Under the pieces are notes generated by a model. That model searched no databases and was not told the DNA's origin. It saw nothing but the letters and a program-made list of their open reading frames with translations. Shown here in pieces: positions 1-8,066 of a stretch of DNA of 64,000 nucleotides. The DNA comes from Paenibacillus sp. FSL R5-0490. Lineage in GTDB: Bacteria; Bacillota; Bacilli; Bacillales; Cytobacillaceae. The translations under genes were made by a program, and so were the position numbers. The stretch spans positions 62,001 to 126,000 of the forward strand of contig NZ_MRTQ01000007.1 in assembly GCF_001956215.1 (NCBI RefSeq). Direction: 5' to 3'. Positions within the stretch are counted from its first letter, which is position 1. Each line of letters starts with the position of its first letter.

Positions 1-708
1 GAAAATCGTAATGTTTTCCTGGTTATCGATCGCGATTACGCCTTCGTTGATCGAATGGAAAGTGGCTGTCCTTTCCTCCAGCATCCGTTTGATTTCATGG
101 GGCTCCAGCTGGAACATCTGCTTTTTAATATGATTGGCGAGCATTAAAGAGCCGATCAGTCCAAATATGAGCGTCAAAAGCACAATGATGCTGATCTCGT
201 CTGCCAGATCTGTGATAATCTCCGTAATCGAAGGTATCTTATTGCCGACAACAACCACACCGATTTGATTGAGGCTTTCATCTTTAATCGGGATGAATGC
301 GCGGATAAATTTGCCGACGTCTCCCTCAGCCTTGGAAAAATAAATATGCTCGGCAAAAGCAGGTTTCTCATCCTCACCTGATGAAGGCCTGCCGATCAGC
401 TCCCTGACCGGATGGGAATAGCGGATACGCTCCATATTCATGATTACGATATAATCTGTTTCATTAATAATCCGGATTTCCTCTGCAACTTTGTTAACCG
501 TCTTCCAGCCCTGCGGCTGCAGGATTCCTTTTTTCACATCTGACAGCTCTGCCACCGTTCTGGCGGTATTCATCGAGCGTATCCTCAGTTCCTTTTCTTC
601 CTGCTCCTGGATGTTTGCAATCACGACCATCCCGCCAATCAATAAAGAAAAAATAACGACAGCATAAGACAATATGGTAATCTTCCAGCGGATGGGCATC
701 TGATTCAC
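1..708 (-). CDS. dctS: C4-dicarboxylate sensor histidine kinase, N-terminal part (DctS/DcuS/CitA type), cut by window edge
   Basis: Only the first 236 residues lie in the window. The GTG start at 708 follows a GGGAGGG-like ribosome site. A membrane segment (about residues 8-30) is followed by an extracytoplasmic sensor domain, a second membrane segment (about 168-190), and the start of a PAS domain (FHSINEGVIAID). This order is that of the DcuS/CitA/DctS kinases, which sense carboxylates outside the cell. The catalytic half would lie beyond base 1. It is divergent from a TRAP-type binding protein, like the B. subtilis dctB/dctS pair, where the binding protein helps the kinase sense C4-dicarboxylates. 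The family is clear; the exact ligand is inferred from the neighbour. Confidence 0.8.
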   Translation of the reverse strand, partial: MNQMPIRWKITILSYAVVIFSLLIGGMVVIANIQEQEEKELRIRSMNTARTVAELSDVKKGILQPQGWKTVNKVAEEIRIINETDYIVIMNMERIRYSHPVRELIGRPSSGEDEKPAFAEHIYFSKAEGDVGKFIRAFIPIKDESLNQIGVVVVGNKIPSITEIITDLADEISIIVLLTLIFGLIGSLMLANHIKKQMFQLEPHEIKRMLEERTATFHSINEGVIAIDNQENITIF

Positions 709-789
709 AAGGGGTCCCTCCCTTCTGTCTTTACGGATAGAATTCTTGTAAGTATGATAACATTAATAGTTTTAAAAAGGAGGATTCAA

Positions 790-1836
790 ATGAAAAGCTA
801 TGTTCTCCTTGCCGGCATGGTTTTGCTGCTGGCTGCCTTGTTTGGCTATCGAAGCTTTTTTCCGGGAGAAAAGCTTCCCTACGATGATGACCAGGAAGGG
901 CTCAAGGATCAAATTGTCTTCAAGTTCAGCCATGTGGTGGCTGAAAATACGCCGAAGGGTCTTGCAGCCCAAAGGTTTGCAGAGCTTGTCGCCGAAAAAT
1001 CGGATGGCCATATTAAAATAGAAGTGTTTCCAAACGGCAGCCTTTATTCTGATATTGAAGAAATTAATGCGCTTAAGGAAGGGCAGGTTCACTTTATTGC
1101 CCCTTCCACCTCTAAACTTGGGATGCTTTCCCCGAAATGGGCCGTGCTGGATTTGCCTTTTGCCTTCCCTTCGCGTGAAGCTGCACTTGATGGCCTGAAT
1201 GGGGATATCGGCAAGCAGCTGCTTGATTCTCTTCAGGGGGACGGTATTAAAGGGCTCGCCCACTGGCCAAATGGATTTAAGCAGATCACCACGAATAAGG
1301 GTCCTATCCAAAAACCGGAGGATCTGAAAGGGCAATCCTTCCGTATCATGCAAAGTGATGTGATATCAGCCCAATTCAGCCGCCTGAAGGCAAAAGCTAT
1401 TCAGGATTCCTTCAATTCCACATATAAGCTGCTGGAAGAAGGTGAAGTGGATGGCGAAGAAAACACAGTTTCCAATATCTACTCTAAGAAATTTTATAAC
1501 CTGCAAAAGCATATGACAATCAGCAATCATGGCTATCTGGGATATGCGGTTATGATGAGCGGGAAGGTCTGGAATGAGCAGAGTGAGGAAACAAAGAAGA
1601 TTCTGCTCGAGGCAATGGAAGAAACAACTGAATGGAACAGCCGGATGGCCTTTGACATGAACGAAGAACTGCTTGAAAAAATCAGGCAGAATTCCTCCAT
1701 TCAGATTCATCAACTCACACCGGAAGAAAAGCAGGAATGGCAAGCTGTGCTGGATCCCATCTATGAAGACTTTTCACAGGATATCGGGAAGAATCTGGTG
1801 GAAGAGATGAAGGAACTGCGGGGTAAATATGAATAA
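790..1836 (+). CDS. dctB: TRAP-family (DctP-fold) C4-dicarboxylate-binding protein
   Basis: 348 residues from ATG 790, chosen because AAAGGAGG (776-783) lies 6 nt upstream; the longer frame from 754 has no ribosome site. An N-terminal hydrophobic segment (about residues 3-20) without a lipobox Cys suggests a membrane-anchored or secreted protein. The rest is a DctP-fold solute receptor, with the family stretch PEDLKGQSFRIM and the region around EGEVDGEENTVSNI. No DctQ or DctM permease gene is adjacent; the divergent neighbour is a DctS-like kinase. This suggests a sensing co-receptor, as for B. subtilis DctB, rather than a TRAP importer subunit. Binding of C4-dicarboxylates is inferred from this context. 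Confidence 0.82.
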   Translation: MKSYVLLAGMVLLLAALFGYRSFFPGEKLPYDDDQEGLKDQIVFKFSHVVAENTPKGLAAQRFAELVAEKSDGHIKIEVFPNGSLYSDIEEINALKEGQVHFIAPSTSKLGMLSPKWAVLDLPFAFPSREAALDGLNGDIGKQLLDSLQGDGIKGLAHWPNGFKQITTNKGPIQKPEDLKGQSFRIMQSDVISAQFSRLKAKAIQDSFNSTYKLLEEGEVDGEENTVSNIYSKKFYNLQKHMTISNHGYLGYAVMMSGKVWNEQSEETKKILLEAMEETTEWNSRMAFDMNEELLEKIRQNSSIQIHQLTPEEKQEWQAVLDPIYEDFSQDIGKNLVEEMKELRGKYE

Positions 1837-1839
1837 AAA

Positions 1840-1890
1840 GGTGGCAGGCACCTATACCAGTTGGCTGAAGTGGTATAGGTGCCTGTCACC
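1840..1890. terminator. Long palindromic hairpin, probable bidirectional terminator
   Basis: Arms 1840-1859 and 1871-1890 pair over 20 positions with one G-U pair and an 11-nt loop. It sits between the convergent dctB and methyltransferase genes. A closely related palindrome occurs at 3140-3188, so this is also a repeat family member. Confidence 0.65.
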
Positions 1891-1896
1891 CCTTTA

Positions 1897-3090
1897 TTAC
1901 AGTTTCTGTATGAATGCTACTTTAAGGTAGTCTCCTTCTTTGAATTCCTTAATGGTGCGGAAGTCTTCAGGAAGGGTGAATTCCTCAAGGATTTTGTAGC
2001 GGTCACCTGTTTGTGCGAACGCTTTTTTGATAAAGTCTTTGAATTTTTTCATATTGAATGTGCTGCAGTTGGATGAGGCCACAATGATTCCGTTTTTTTC
2101 TGTGATTTGAATGGCCTGTGCAAGCAATTCCGGATAATCTTTTCTGGCGCTGAAAGTATGCTTTTTGGAACGGGCAAAGCTTGGAGGATCCAGAATAACC
2201 ATATCAAATGCCAGCTGCTTCCGGACAGCATATTTGAAGTAGTTGAACACATCTTCCACAATGATATCCTGTGCCTCAAAATCAATGCCGTTGACGCTGA
2301 ACATTTCAATGGTTTTGCTTTTGCTGCGGTTGGCAAGGTCGACACTGGTTGTTTTCACTGCTCCCCCTAATGCGGCAGCAGCTGAAAAAGCGCCCGTATA
2401 AGAGAACGTGTTAAGTACCGTTTTTCCTTCCGCATACTTGTCCCTGATCGTCTTCCGGACATGCCTCTGGTCAAGGAATACACCTACCATGGCGCCATCA
2501 TTCAGATAAATGGGAAAGCGGATTCCATTCTCCTTCACCATCAGCGGAAAAGAGGCCCGCTCTCCTGCTGCAAAATCATCGTCCTCTATATAAGTGCCTT
2601 TTACAGCAAACCGTTTCTTTTCATACAATCCTTTTACATCAGCACGGTTCATGAATGCCTGTATCACCGTATGCCTGAACGTATAAATGCCTTCACTGTA
2701 CCAGCTGATCACATAAAAGCCATCATAATAATCAATCGTGATGCCTCCGATTCCGTCTCCTTCTCCATTAAAAACCCGAAAGGCGGTTGTATCTGGATCA
2801 CGGAACAGAGCTTCCCGTCTCCTTAACGCTTCTTGGAATTTCTTCGCAAAAAATGCTTCATCAAAGGTTTCCTGAGGATTTCGCGACAGTATCCAGCCCC
2901 TGCCTTTATTCTGCTTTCCATAATAACCTTTGCCGATAAACCGGCCGCTCTCATCAGTCAGCTCAATGACCGCACCCTCTTCGATGCCCTTCGGAATCCG
3001 CTGCACCGACTCCTCCGTCACAAGCGGATAGCCATCCCTAAAACTATTCTTATATTTAGAAGCCGCGATTAATTTGATAGCATTACTCAT
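1897..3090 (-). CDS. Class I SAM-dependent rRNA methyltransferase, RlmI/YwbD-like
   Basis: 397 residues from ATG 3090 (GGGTGA upstream); an alternative TTG start lies 12 nt earlier. The order matches RlmI-like 23S rRNA m5C methyltransferases: an N-terminal PUA-like domain (about 1-75), a central domain with the VFNGEGDGIGGITID stretch, and a C-terminal Rossmann methyltransferase. SAM-binding motif I reads VLNTFSYTGAFSAAAA, and the catalytic-type motif IV is DMVILDPPSF. A Cys in the SSNCST stretch corresponds to the conserved late motif. Transcription is toward dctB. The gene lies exactly between two related palindromes (1840-1890 and 3140-3188). The target nucleotide cannot be read from sequence. 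Confidence 0.85.
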   Translation of the reverse strand: MSNAIKLIAASKYKNSFRDGYPLVTEESVQRIPKGIEEGAVIELTDESGRFIGKGYYGKQNKGRGWILSRNPQETFDEAFFAKKFQEALRRREALFRDPDTTAFRVFNGEGDGIGGITIDYYDGFYVISWYSEGIYTFRHTVIQAFMNRADVKGLYEKKRFAVKGTYIEDDDFAAGERASFPLMVKENGIRFPIYLNDGAMVGVFLDQRHVRKTIRDKYAEGKTVLNTFSYTGAFSAAAALGGAVKTTSVDLANRSKSKTIEMFSVNGIDFEAQDIIVEDVFNYFKYAVRKQLAFDMVILDPPSFARSKKHTFSARKDYPELLAQAIQITEKNGIIVASSNCSTFNMKKFKDFIKKAFAQTGDRYKILEEFTLPEDFRTIKEFKEGDYLKVAFIQKL

Positions 3091-3139
3091 AAATTCACCC
3101 AATCATTTTGTTAGTATAGCTATCATTGTAACATTAAAA

Positions 3140-3188
3140 GTGACAGGTACCTATACCACTTGGATGAAGTGGTATAGGTGCCTGTCAC
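3140..3188. terminator. Second copy of the long palindrome, probable terminator of the CoA-transferase gene
   Basis: Arms 3140-3161 and 3167-3188 (22 nt each) pair with one wobble around a 5-nt loop. It starts 8 nt past the CoA-transferase stop codon (3196-3198) in the direction of transcription. Arms are nearly identical to those at 1840-1890. Confidence 0.6.
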
Positions 3189-3195
3189 TATCTCA

Positions 3196-4719
3196 TCACT
3201 GACGGCCAGCAGCTGCCGCTGTTTCTTTCAGCATGGTTCCATTTTTTGCAAAGTCTGTGTGCCAGGAGAGTGCCTTTTCCAGTACGTGCGGTGTTTGGCC
3301 GCCTCTTGTGAGGGCTTCCCGGTAATAGTCGCGAAGCTGGTCGCGGTACAGCGGGTGTGCACAATTCTCGATGATCAACTCCACGCGCTGCCTTGGAGCA
3401 AGCCCGCGCAGGTCTGCATAGCCCTGCTCTGTTACGATGACATCTACATCGTGCTCGGTGTGGTCGACATGGGAGACGAATGGGACGATGCTTGAAATCT
3501 TGCCGTCTTTGGCAATAGACTTCGTCACGAAGATTGCCAGTCGGGCATTTCTCGCAAAATCTCCGGAGCCGCCGATGCCATTCATCATTTTCGTTCCCAG
3601 GACATGGGTTGAGTTCACGTTTCCATAGATATCAAGCTCCAATGCTGTATTGATTGAAATCAAGCCGAGGCGGCGGATGATTTCAGGGTGATTGGAAATC
3701 TCCTGAGGACGCATGATTAAACGGTCCCTGTACCGGTCAAAATTCGTGAAAACCTCTTTCATCTTTTCATCTGATAGTGTGATAGAACAGCAGGAAGCAA
3801 AGTTCACCTTTCCGGCATCCATCAAGTCAAATACAGCATCCTGCAGCACTTCTGAATAGACTTCCAGATTCTCAAACTCAGAGTCGAGCATTCCATGAAG
3901 CACGGCATTCGCCACCGAGCCAATACCCGACTGCAGCGGTGCCAGGCTATTTGTCAGCCTTCCTGCTGCAATCTCCCTGCGTAGAAACTGAAGCAGATGC
4001 TGAGCCATAATGGCGGTTTCTTCATCCGGCGGCACGATCGTCGAAGGAGAGTCCTGCTGATTCGTGAATACGATTCCCCTCACCTTATCCATATCCACTT
4101 TAATTCCCGGATCGCCGATACGGTCGTCGGCTTTCGTCAGCGGGATCGGATTCCGCTCCCCCTGCCTGCCAGGTTCATATAAATCATGCAATCCTTCCAG
4201 CTGTGTGGATTGTGCCAAATTGATTTCAACAATGATATGTCTGGCATTTTCCGCGAAAGACAGCGAGTTTCCGATAGAAGTAGACGGAATGATCAGCCCA
4301 TCCTCCGAGATAGAAACCGCTTCCAAAATAGCGAAATCAATCGGATCCATGACATTGGCGCGGATAAGCTCTGCCGTGTGGGATAAATGCTGATCGACAA
4401 ACAGAAAATCCCCCTGATTAATCCCTTTTCTCATGGTGGGATCGGCCTGAAATGGCAGCCTTTTTCCTAAAATTCCGGCTTCCGCAAAAAGCTTATCCAC
4501 ATCAGATCCCAAAGAAGCCCCAGTATACACATTCACTTTAAAGCTCTCATGTTTGGCACGGTCAGCGAGCGCAAATGGCACCGCTTTCACATCACCCGCA
4601 CGTGTGAAGCCGCTTAGCCCCAGAGTCATGCCATCCTGAATCCAGGATGCTGCTTCTTCAGGTGTAACTACCCGGTCATGCAGGCGGCTGTCGCGAATCC
4701 GTTCTAAATGTTTCTCCAT
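3196..4719 (-). CDS. Acetyl-CoA hydrolase/transferase family protein (succinate:acetate CoA-transferase type)
   Basis: 507 residues from ATG 4719; GAGGGG 9 nt upstream favours this over ATGs further upstream. The sequence is collinear with the Cat1/AarC family, which moves CoA between acyl groups (succinyl-CoA and acetate, for example) through a glutamyl-CoA thioester. The probable catalytic Glu is in VYSEVLQDAVFDL (about residue 290), and a Gly-rich CoA-binding stretch GIGGSGDFARNA follows at about 390. A LytTR-type regulator gene lies directly upstream in the same direction, with repeated CCGGATAAA-like sequence between them. This suggests dedicated control. Substrate preference (acetate, propionate or succinate) cannot be told from sequence. 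Confidence 0.85.
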   Translation of the reverse strand: MEKHLERIRDSRLHDRVVTPEEAASWIQDGMTLGLSGFTRAGDVKAVPFALADRAKHESFKVNVYTGASLGSDVDKLFAEAGILGKRLPFQADPTMRKGINQGDFLFVDQHLSHTAELIRANVMDPIDFAILEAVSISEDGLIIPSTSIGNSLSFAENARHIIVEINLAQSTQLEGLHDLYEPGRQGERNPIPLTKADDRIGDPGIKVDMDKVRGIVFTNQQDSPSTIVPPDEETAIMAQHLLQFLRREIAAGRLTNSLAPLQSGIGSVANAVLHGMLDSEFENLEVYSEVLQDAVFDLMDAGKVNFASCCSITLSDEKMKEVFTNFDRYRDRLIMRPQEISNHPEIIRRLGLISINTALELDIYGNVNSTHVLGTKMMNGIGGSGDFARNARLAIFVTKSIAKDGKISSIVPFVSHVDHTEHDVDVIVTEQGYADLRGLAPRQRVELIIENCAHPLYRDQLRDYYREALTRGGQTPHVLEKALSWHTDFAKNGTMLKETAAAAGRQ

Positions 4720-4760
4720 GATGCTCATCCCCTCTATCAAGATATATGTAATCATTTTAC

Positions 4761-4817
4761 CCGGATAAAGAGGGAGCCAGGATTTTTCCGGTTATCTTAC
4801 GGAAAATTCCGATAAAA
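4761..4817. promoter_or_regulatory. Candidate operator region upstream of the CoA-transferase
   Basis: Direct-repeat-like CCGGATAAA (4761-4769) and CCGATAAAA (4809-4817) flank an inverted repeat TTTTCCG (4784-4790) / CGGAAAA (4800-4806). The region lies between the LytTR regulator gene and the CoA-transferase start. LytTR proteins bind spaced direct repeats, so this is the obvious place for the site; binding is inferred. Confidence 0.35.
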
Positions 4818-4851
4818 CAGCAAATTTCACAGCTGAAACAGAAAGAATTTT

Positions 4852-5517
4852 CTAAAAACCAAGCAATTTCCTGAAATAGCTGGAATAGGACTGGCTGACA
4901 GGCACCCGGTCCCCATTTTTCATGACGAGGAGAAAGGTGGAATGGGTATCAGGAAAGATTTCCTTGATATGATTAACATTTACAATGAATGAGCGGTGGC
5001 AGCGGATGAAACTGTCCTTCGGCAGCGAATACTCAAAATCCTGCAGCGAGTATTTATGGGTGCCTGAATGGCCGCCAGTATGTACATAGGTCTTCTTATC
5101 CTTTGCCTCAAGGCAGACAACTTCGGAAAAAGGAATCGGAATCCAGCCATCATTCGTTTTCATTGTCACAACCGATTTGCCGTCCGTCAAAGCCGGGAAA
5201 ATCGCTGTTACACAGCCTTCAAGCTTCCCTTCATGCAAAAATGGCACAGCCATGCCGTGATACGGAACACCGAACACATCACGGTCGATAAACTCCGAGA
5301 CTCTTTGCTGTGTCCCTAAAGCCTTATAGGCGATGGTCCCTTCCTTAACCATGTCCCCCGGCCTGATTTTCAAATCGATGCGCTTGCTCGGCCGGTAATA
5401 AATATATTCACTCGTATTGGAAACCGCTATGGAAATCTCATCGGAAAACAGCTCCCCAATTACATCCAGCAGCGATACAACTGTAATGCTTTCCACGTTC
5501 TTTTCAGCACCTTTCAT
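4852..5517 (-). CDS. LytTR-family transcriptional regulator with small-molecule sensor domain
   Basis: 221 residues. The C-terminal part (about 120-221) is a LytTR DNA-binding domain: VVCLEAKDKKTYVHT, then FIRCHRSFIVNVNHIKEI, then the terminal VPVSQSYSSYFRKLLG. The N-terminal part (about 10-110) contains the IDLKIRPGDMVKEGTIAYKAL and VFGVPYHGMAVPF stretches, which resemble a PAS/GAF-like sensory domain found on other regulators. There is no receiver domain, so it probably senses a ligand directly rather than being phosphorylated. It stands just upstream of the CoA-transferase in the same direction and is its likely regulator. The ligand is unknown; a CoA-ester or organic acid is only a guess. 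Confidence 0.75.
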   Translation of the reverse strand: MKGAEKNVESITVVSLLDVIGELFSDEISIAVSNTSEYIYYRPSKRIDLKIRPGDMVKEGTIAYKALGTQQRVSEFIDRDVFGVPYHGMAVPFLHEGKLEGCVTAIFPALTDGKSVVTMKTNDGWIPIPFSEVVCLEAKDKKTYVHTGGHSGTHKYSLQDFEYSLPKDSFIRCHRSFIVNVNHIKEIFPDTHSTFLLVMKNGDRVPVSQSYSSYFRKLLGF

Positions 5518-5635
5518 GATGATGGTTTTTTCTTATTTTACAAGTTTTCGTAAGGGGAATCACTTAATTTCTTATCATGGCCGAAAAAGCACCCGCATAG
5601 AATAGAGAAGGTTTGGGGTAAAGGAGGATGTTCGC

Positions 5636-6280
5636 ATGCTAATTCGCCATCAGATGGTGGAGAAAAAAGATGTTCATTTTTGTGATGAGACATTCAATTT
5701 GGAACAGGCGCTGCAGTTTTTAAATAAAACAGGTTACCGTTGTGTCCCAATTCTGGATTCCACACATACAAAGTTTGCCGGCAACATCTATAAGGTTGAT
5801 ATTTTAGAATATAAGGAGACTCATTCTCTGGATGAACGGATTACGGTTCTGGCTAAAGACCAGCATACCGTGATCGACGAGGACGACTCTTTCATGAAGG
5901 CCTTCTTCACGCTGAAAAGATATCCTTATCTTCCGGTTGAAAATAACCAGGGCCATTTTGCCGGACTGCTGACCCATGCAGCTGTACTGGAACTTCTGGA
6001 GGAAGCGTGGGGGCTGAACCGCGGCAGCTATACGCTGACTGTGGGCAGCTATGGCACACAGGGAACCCTGAAAAAGATGACGGGCATAATCAGCAAGTAC
6101 AGCGATATCCAGGGCGTCATCTCATTGGATTCATCCAATTTCCATGTCAGTCTGATCCGCCGCGTCCTTTTTACATTGCCAAAAGATACGACAGAGGAGA
6201 CCCTGGAAAAAATCAAGAAGGAAATGGATGCAAATGGCTTCCGGGTAATTGGGGTCGAGTGCCATAATGGTGAATGCTGA
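5636..6280 (+). CDS. CBS-pair plus ACT-domain protein, CbpA-like (candidate c-di-AMP receptor)
   Basis: 214 residues. AAAGGAGG lies 8 nt before the ATG. Two CBS motifs fill about residues 1-130 (GYRCVPILDSTHTKFAGNIY and YPYLPVENNQGHFAGLLTH). An ACT-like domain follows (about 140-210, with LKKMTGIISKYSDIQGVISL). The order and length match Listeria CbpA, a cytosolic cyclic-di-AMP receptor; relatives are common in bacilli. Single gene with its own terminator at 6290-6320. Nucleotide binding is known for the family and assumed here. Confidence 0.75.
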   Translation: MLIRHQMVEKKDVHFCDETFNLEQALQFLNKTGYRCVPILDSTHTKFAGNIYKVDILEYKETHSLDERITVLAKDQHTVIDEDDSFMKAFFTLKRYPYLPVENNQGHFAGLLTHAAVLELLEEAWGLNRGSYTLTVGSYGTQGTLKKMTGIISKYSDIQGVISLDSSNFHVSLIRRVLFTLPKDTTEETLEKIKKEMDANGFRVIGVECHNGEC

Positions 6281-6289
6281 TTTAATATG

Positions 6290-6320
6290 AAAAGCCGTTC
6301 CATAATGGAGCGGCTTTTTC
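6290..6320. terminator. Intrinsic terminator after the CBS-ACT gene
   Basis: Stem 6290-6301 / 6307-6318 with a 5-nt loop and T-rich 3' arm. It lies between convergent genes and has A/T tracts on both sides, so it may work in both directions. Confidence 0.75.
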
Positions 6321-6776
6321 TTACCGGTTATTCCGGTGAAAAAATTCCTGGTACCCGTAAATAATCCAGGCATAAGAGGTGAAGAACAGGAAAATATGGG
6401 TGGGCTTAAATTTTACGAGCTTATATAAATTCAACCTTTGATATAAGTAGTTAAGCGGGTATGCGAACAGCAGATCCATGATGGCATTCACAGCCAAATA
6501 CTTTTTGAAGCTGCCAAAGGTAAAATGAAAGATCCATAGCGTTCCGATAAAGAATGGGCCCATAATAAAGGTGAGGTCATTGAGCAATTTCTTGAAGTGG
6601 CCGCCCTCCACTGTCCACCATTTAAAGGGAATGGCCAGAGTGCTTAAAATTAACACTAAAATACCTGCGAAAACAGAAACAGTCGAAAATTTATTGAATG
6701 ACTTCCTGGGCAGAAAGAATATGGTCAGCCAAGGAATGACCAAATGAAGCAGCCTGATCGCTGTAGTTAGTTTCAT
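6321..6776 (-). CDS. Small integral membrane protein of unknown function
   Basis: 151 residues with four or five hydrophobic segments (about 8-20, 33-50, 68-90, 95-110, 128-145). I do not recognise the family. Tryptophans and aromatic residues cluster at segment ends, as is typical for polytopic membrane proteins. The start ATG follows AAGGGGGATT, but that ribosome site forms the 3' arm of a perfect hairpin (6782-6817). It ends next to the terminator it shares with the CBS-ACT gene. Function unknown. Confidence 0.6.
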   Translation of the reverse strand: MKLTTAIRLLHLVIPWLTIFFLPRKSFNKFSTVSVFAGILVLILSTLAIPFKWWTVEGGHFKKLLNDLTFIMGPFFIGTLWIFHFTFGSFKKYLAVNAIMDLLFAYPLNYLYQRLNLYKLVKFKPTHIFLFFTSYAWIIYGYQEFFHRNNR

Positions 6777-6781
6777 ATAAG

Positions 6782-6817
6782 AATCCCCCTTCTTCCATAT
6801 TGTGGTTTAGGGGGATT
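6782..6817 (-). promoter_or_regulatory. Hairpin that would hide the ribosome site of the membrane protein gene
   Basis: Arms 6782-6790 and 6809-6817 are perfectly complementary (AATCCCCCT / AGGGGGATT). On the minus strand the 3' arm holds the AGGGGGA ribosome site, 9 nt before the ATG at 6776. The hairpin could limit read-through translation from the upstream lhgO operon or act as a weak terminator for it. Confidence 0.5.
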
Positions 6818-6839
6818 TGAATTATTCTCCATTTTTTTA

Positions 6840-8048
6840 TTAAACAGCTGATTCCATCTTAAACATCCCGTCCATCTTCCTGACAATCTCTTTTCCAATC
6901 TCTATGGAAGCCGTCGCGGCCGGAGATGGTGCATTTAAAACATGGATGGAGCGTTTGCTGGGCACAATGAAAAAGTCATCGACTAATGAACCATCATCCT
7001 TCAAGGCCTGTGCTCTGACACCGGCCGGCCCGGGAACAATATCATCCTTCTGAATGTCCGGCATAAGCTTCTGGACATTTTTCATGAAGAGCTCCTTGGA
7101 TGCTGAGCGGATCATTTCTTCCACTCCCTCTTTCATATATTTCTTTGCGAGCTTCCAGAAGCCTTTATAAGCCATAACATCCATCAGGTCTGCCACATTC
7201 AGGTCCGTCTTTTTATAGCCCTCCCTTTTAAAGCTTAGAACGGCATTCGGCCCCACATCAATAGCTCCGTTAATCATGCGGGTAAAATGGACCCCAAGAA
7301 ACGGGAAGTTAGGATTTGGCACAGGGTAGATCAGATTTTTGACGAGACTGCTTTTCTCCGGCTTGAGCATGAAATACTCGCCCCTGAATGGCACGATTTT
7401 GACATCCGTCTTCAATCCGGCAAGCTTGGCGATCCGGTCTGACTGCAGGCCGCCGCAGTTTACATAGTAAGCTCCTCTTATCTCTCCCCTGCTGGTCTGG
7501 ACGATTACTTCCTGAGCTGTTTCGTCAATGGCTAATACTTTATGATTCAACAGGATGTCCCCGCCTTTTGCTGTAATGATCTCAGCCATTTTTTCCGAAA
7601 CCTGCTTATAGTTGACTATTCCGGCCATTGGCACATGGATAGCCTTTTTTCCATTTACATGCGGCTCTATTTCATGAAGCTCCCCCTGATCGATCATTCT
7701 GATTCCAAGTCCGTTGTCCAGCCCGCGCTGATATAAATCGTCCAAAAGCGGCAGCTCGAAATCTTCGCTCGCGACAATGACTTTCCCGCAGATATCCACT
7801 TCAAGCCCATGCTTCCGGCAAAATTCTGTCATGGACTCACTGCCTTTTTTGGCAAGCCTGGCTTTATAGCTGCCAGGTTTATAGTAAATTCCTGAATGGA
7901 TGACACCGCTGTTATGGCCTGTCTGGTGGGCCGCCACGTGGCTTTCTTTTTCCAGGATGGCCACTTTTGCTGATGGAAACCGGTTCAGCAGCTCCATTCC
8001 TGTTGAAAGGCCGACAATGCCCCCGCCAATTATGATGTAATCGTACAT
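6840..8048 (-). CDS. lhgO: FAD-dependent L-2-hydroxyglutarate oxidase-like protein
   Basis: 402 residues. The N-terminal dinucleotide fold IIGGGIVGLSTGMEL (about 5-19) binds FAD. HNSGVIHSGIYYKPGS (about 45-60), PFRGEYF and the C-terminal FAD-contact region (about 375-395) are characteristic of LhgO, the membrane-associated flavoenzyme that oxidises L-2-hydroxyglutarate to 2-oxoglutarate and passes electrons to quinone. It is last in a run with GlcD/GlcF-like subunits and a TRAP importer, which suggests a second route for oxidising an imported 2-hydroxyacid. The family is clear; the in vivo substrate may differ. Confidence 0.83.
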   Translation of the reverse strand: MYDYIIIGGGIVGLSTGMELLNRFPSAKVAILEKESHVAAHQTGHNSGVIHSGIYYKPGSYKARLAKKGSESMTEFCRKHGLEVDICGKVIVASEDFELPLLDDLYQRGLDNGLGIRMIDQGELHEIEPHVNGKKAIHVPMAGIVNYKQVSEKMAEIITAKGGDILLNHKVLAIDETAQEVIVQTSRGEIRGAYYVNCGGLQSDRIAKLAGLKTDVKIVPFRGEYFMLKPEKSSLVKNLIYPVPNPNFPFLGVHFTRMINGAIDVGPNAVLSFKREGYKKTDLNVADLMDVMAYKGFWKLAKKYMKEGVEEMIRSASKELFMKNVQKLMPDIQKDDIVPGPAGVRAQALKDDGSLVDDFFIVPSKRSIHVLNAPSPAATASIEIGKEIVRKMDGMFKMESAV

Positions 8049-8066
8049 GATCCTCCACCCTTTCTC

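Noticed and set aside
772-1353. 193-residue minus-strand frame opposite the binding-protein gene
   Set aside because: Shadow of dctB, which has a clear ribosome site, signal segment and family match.
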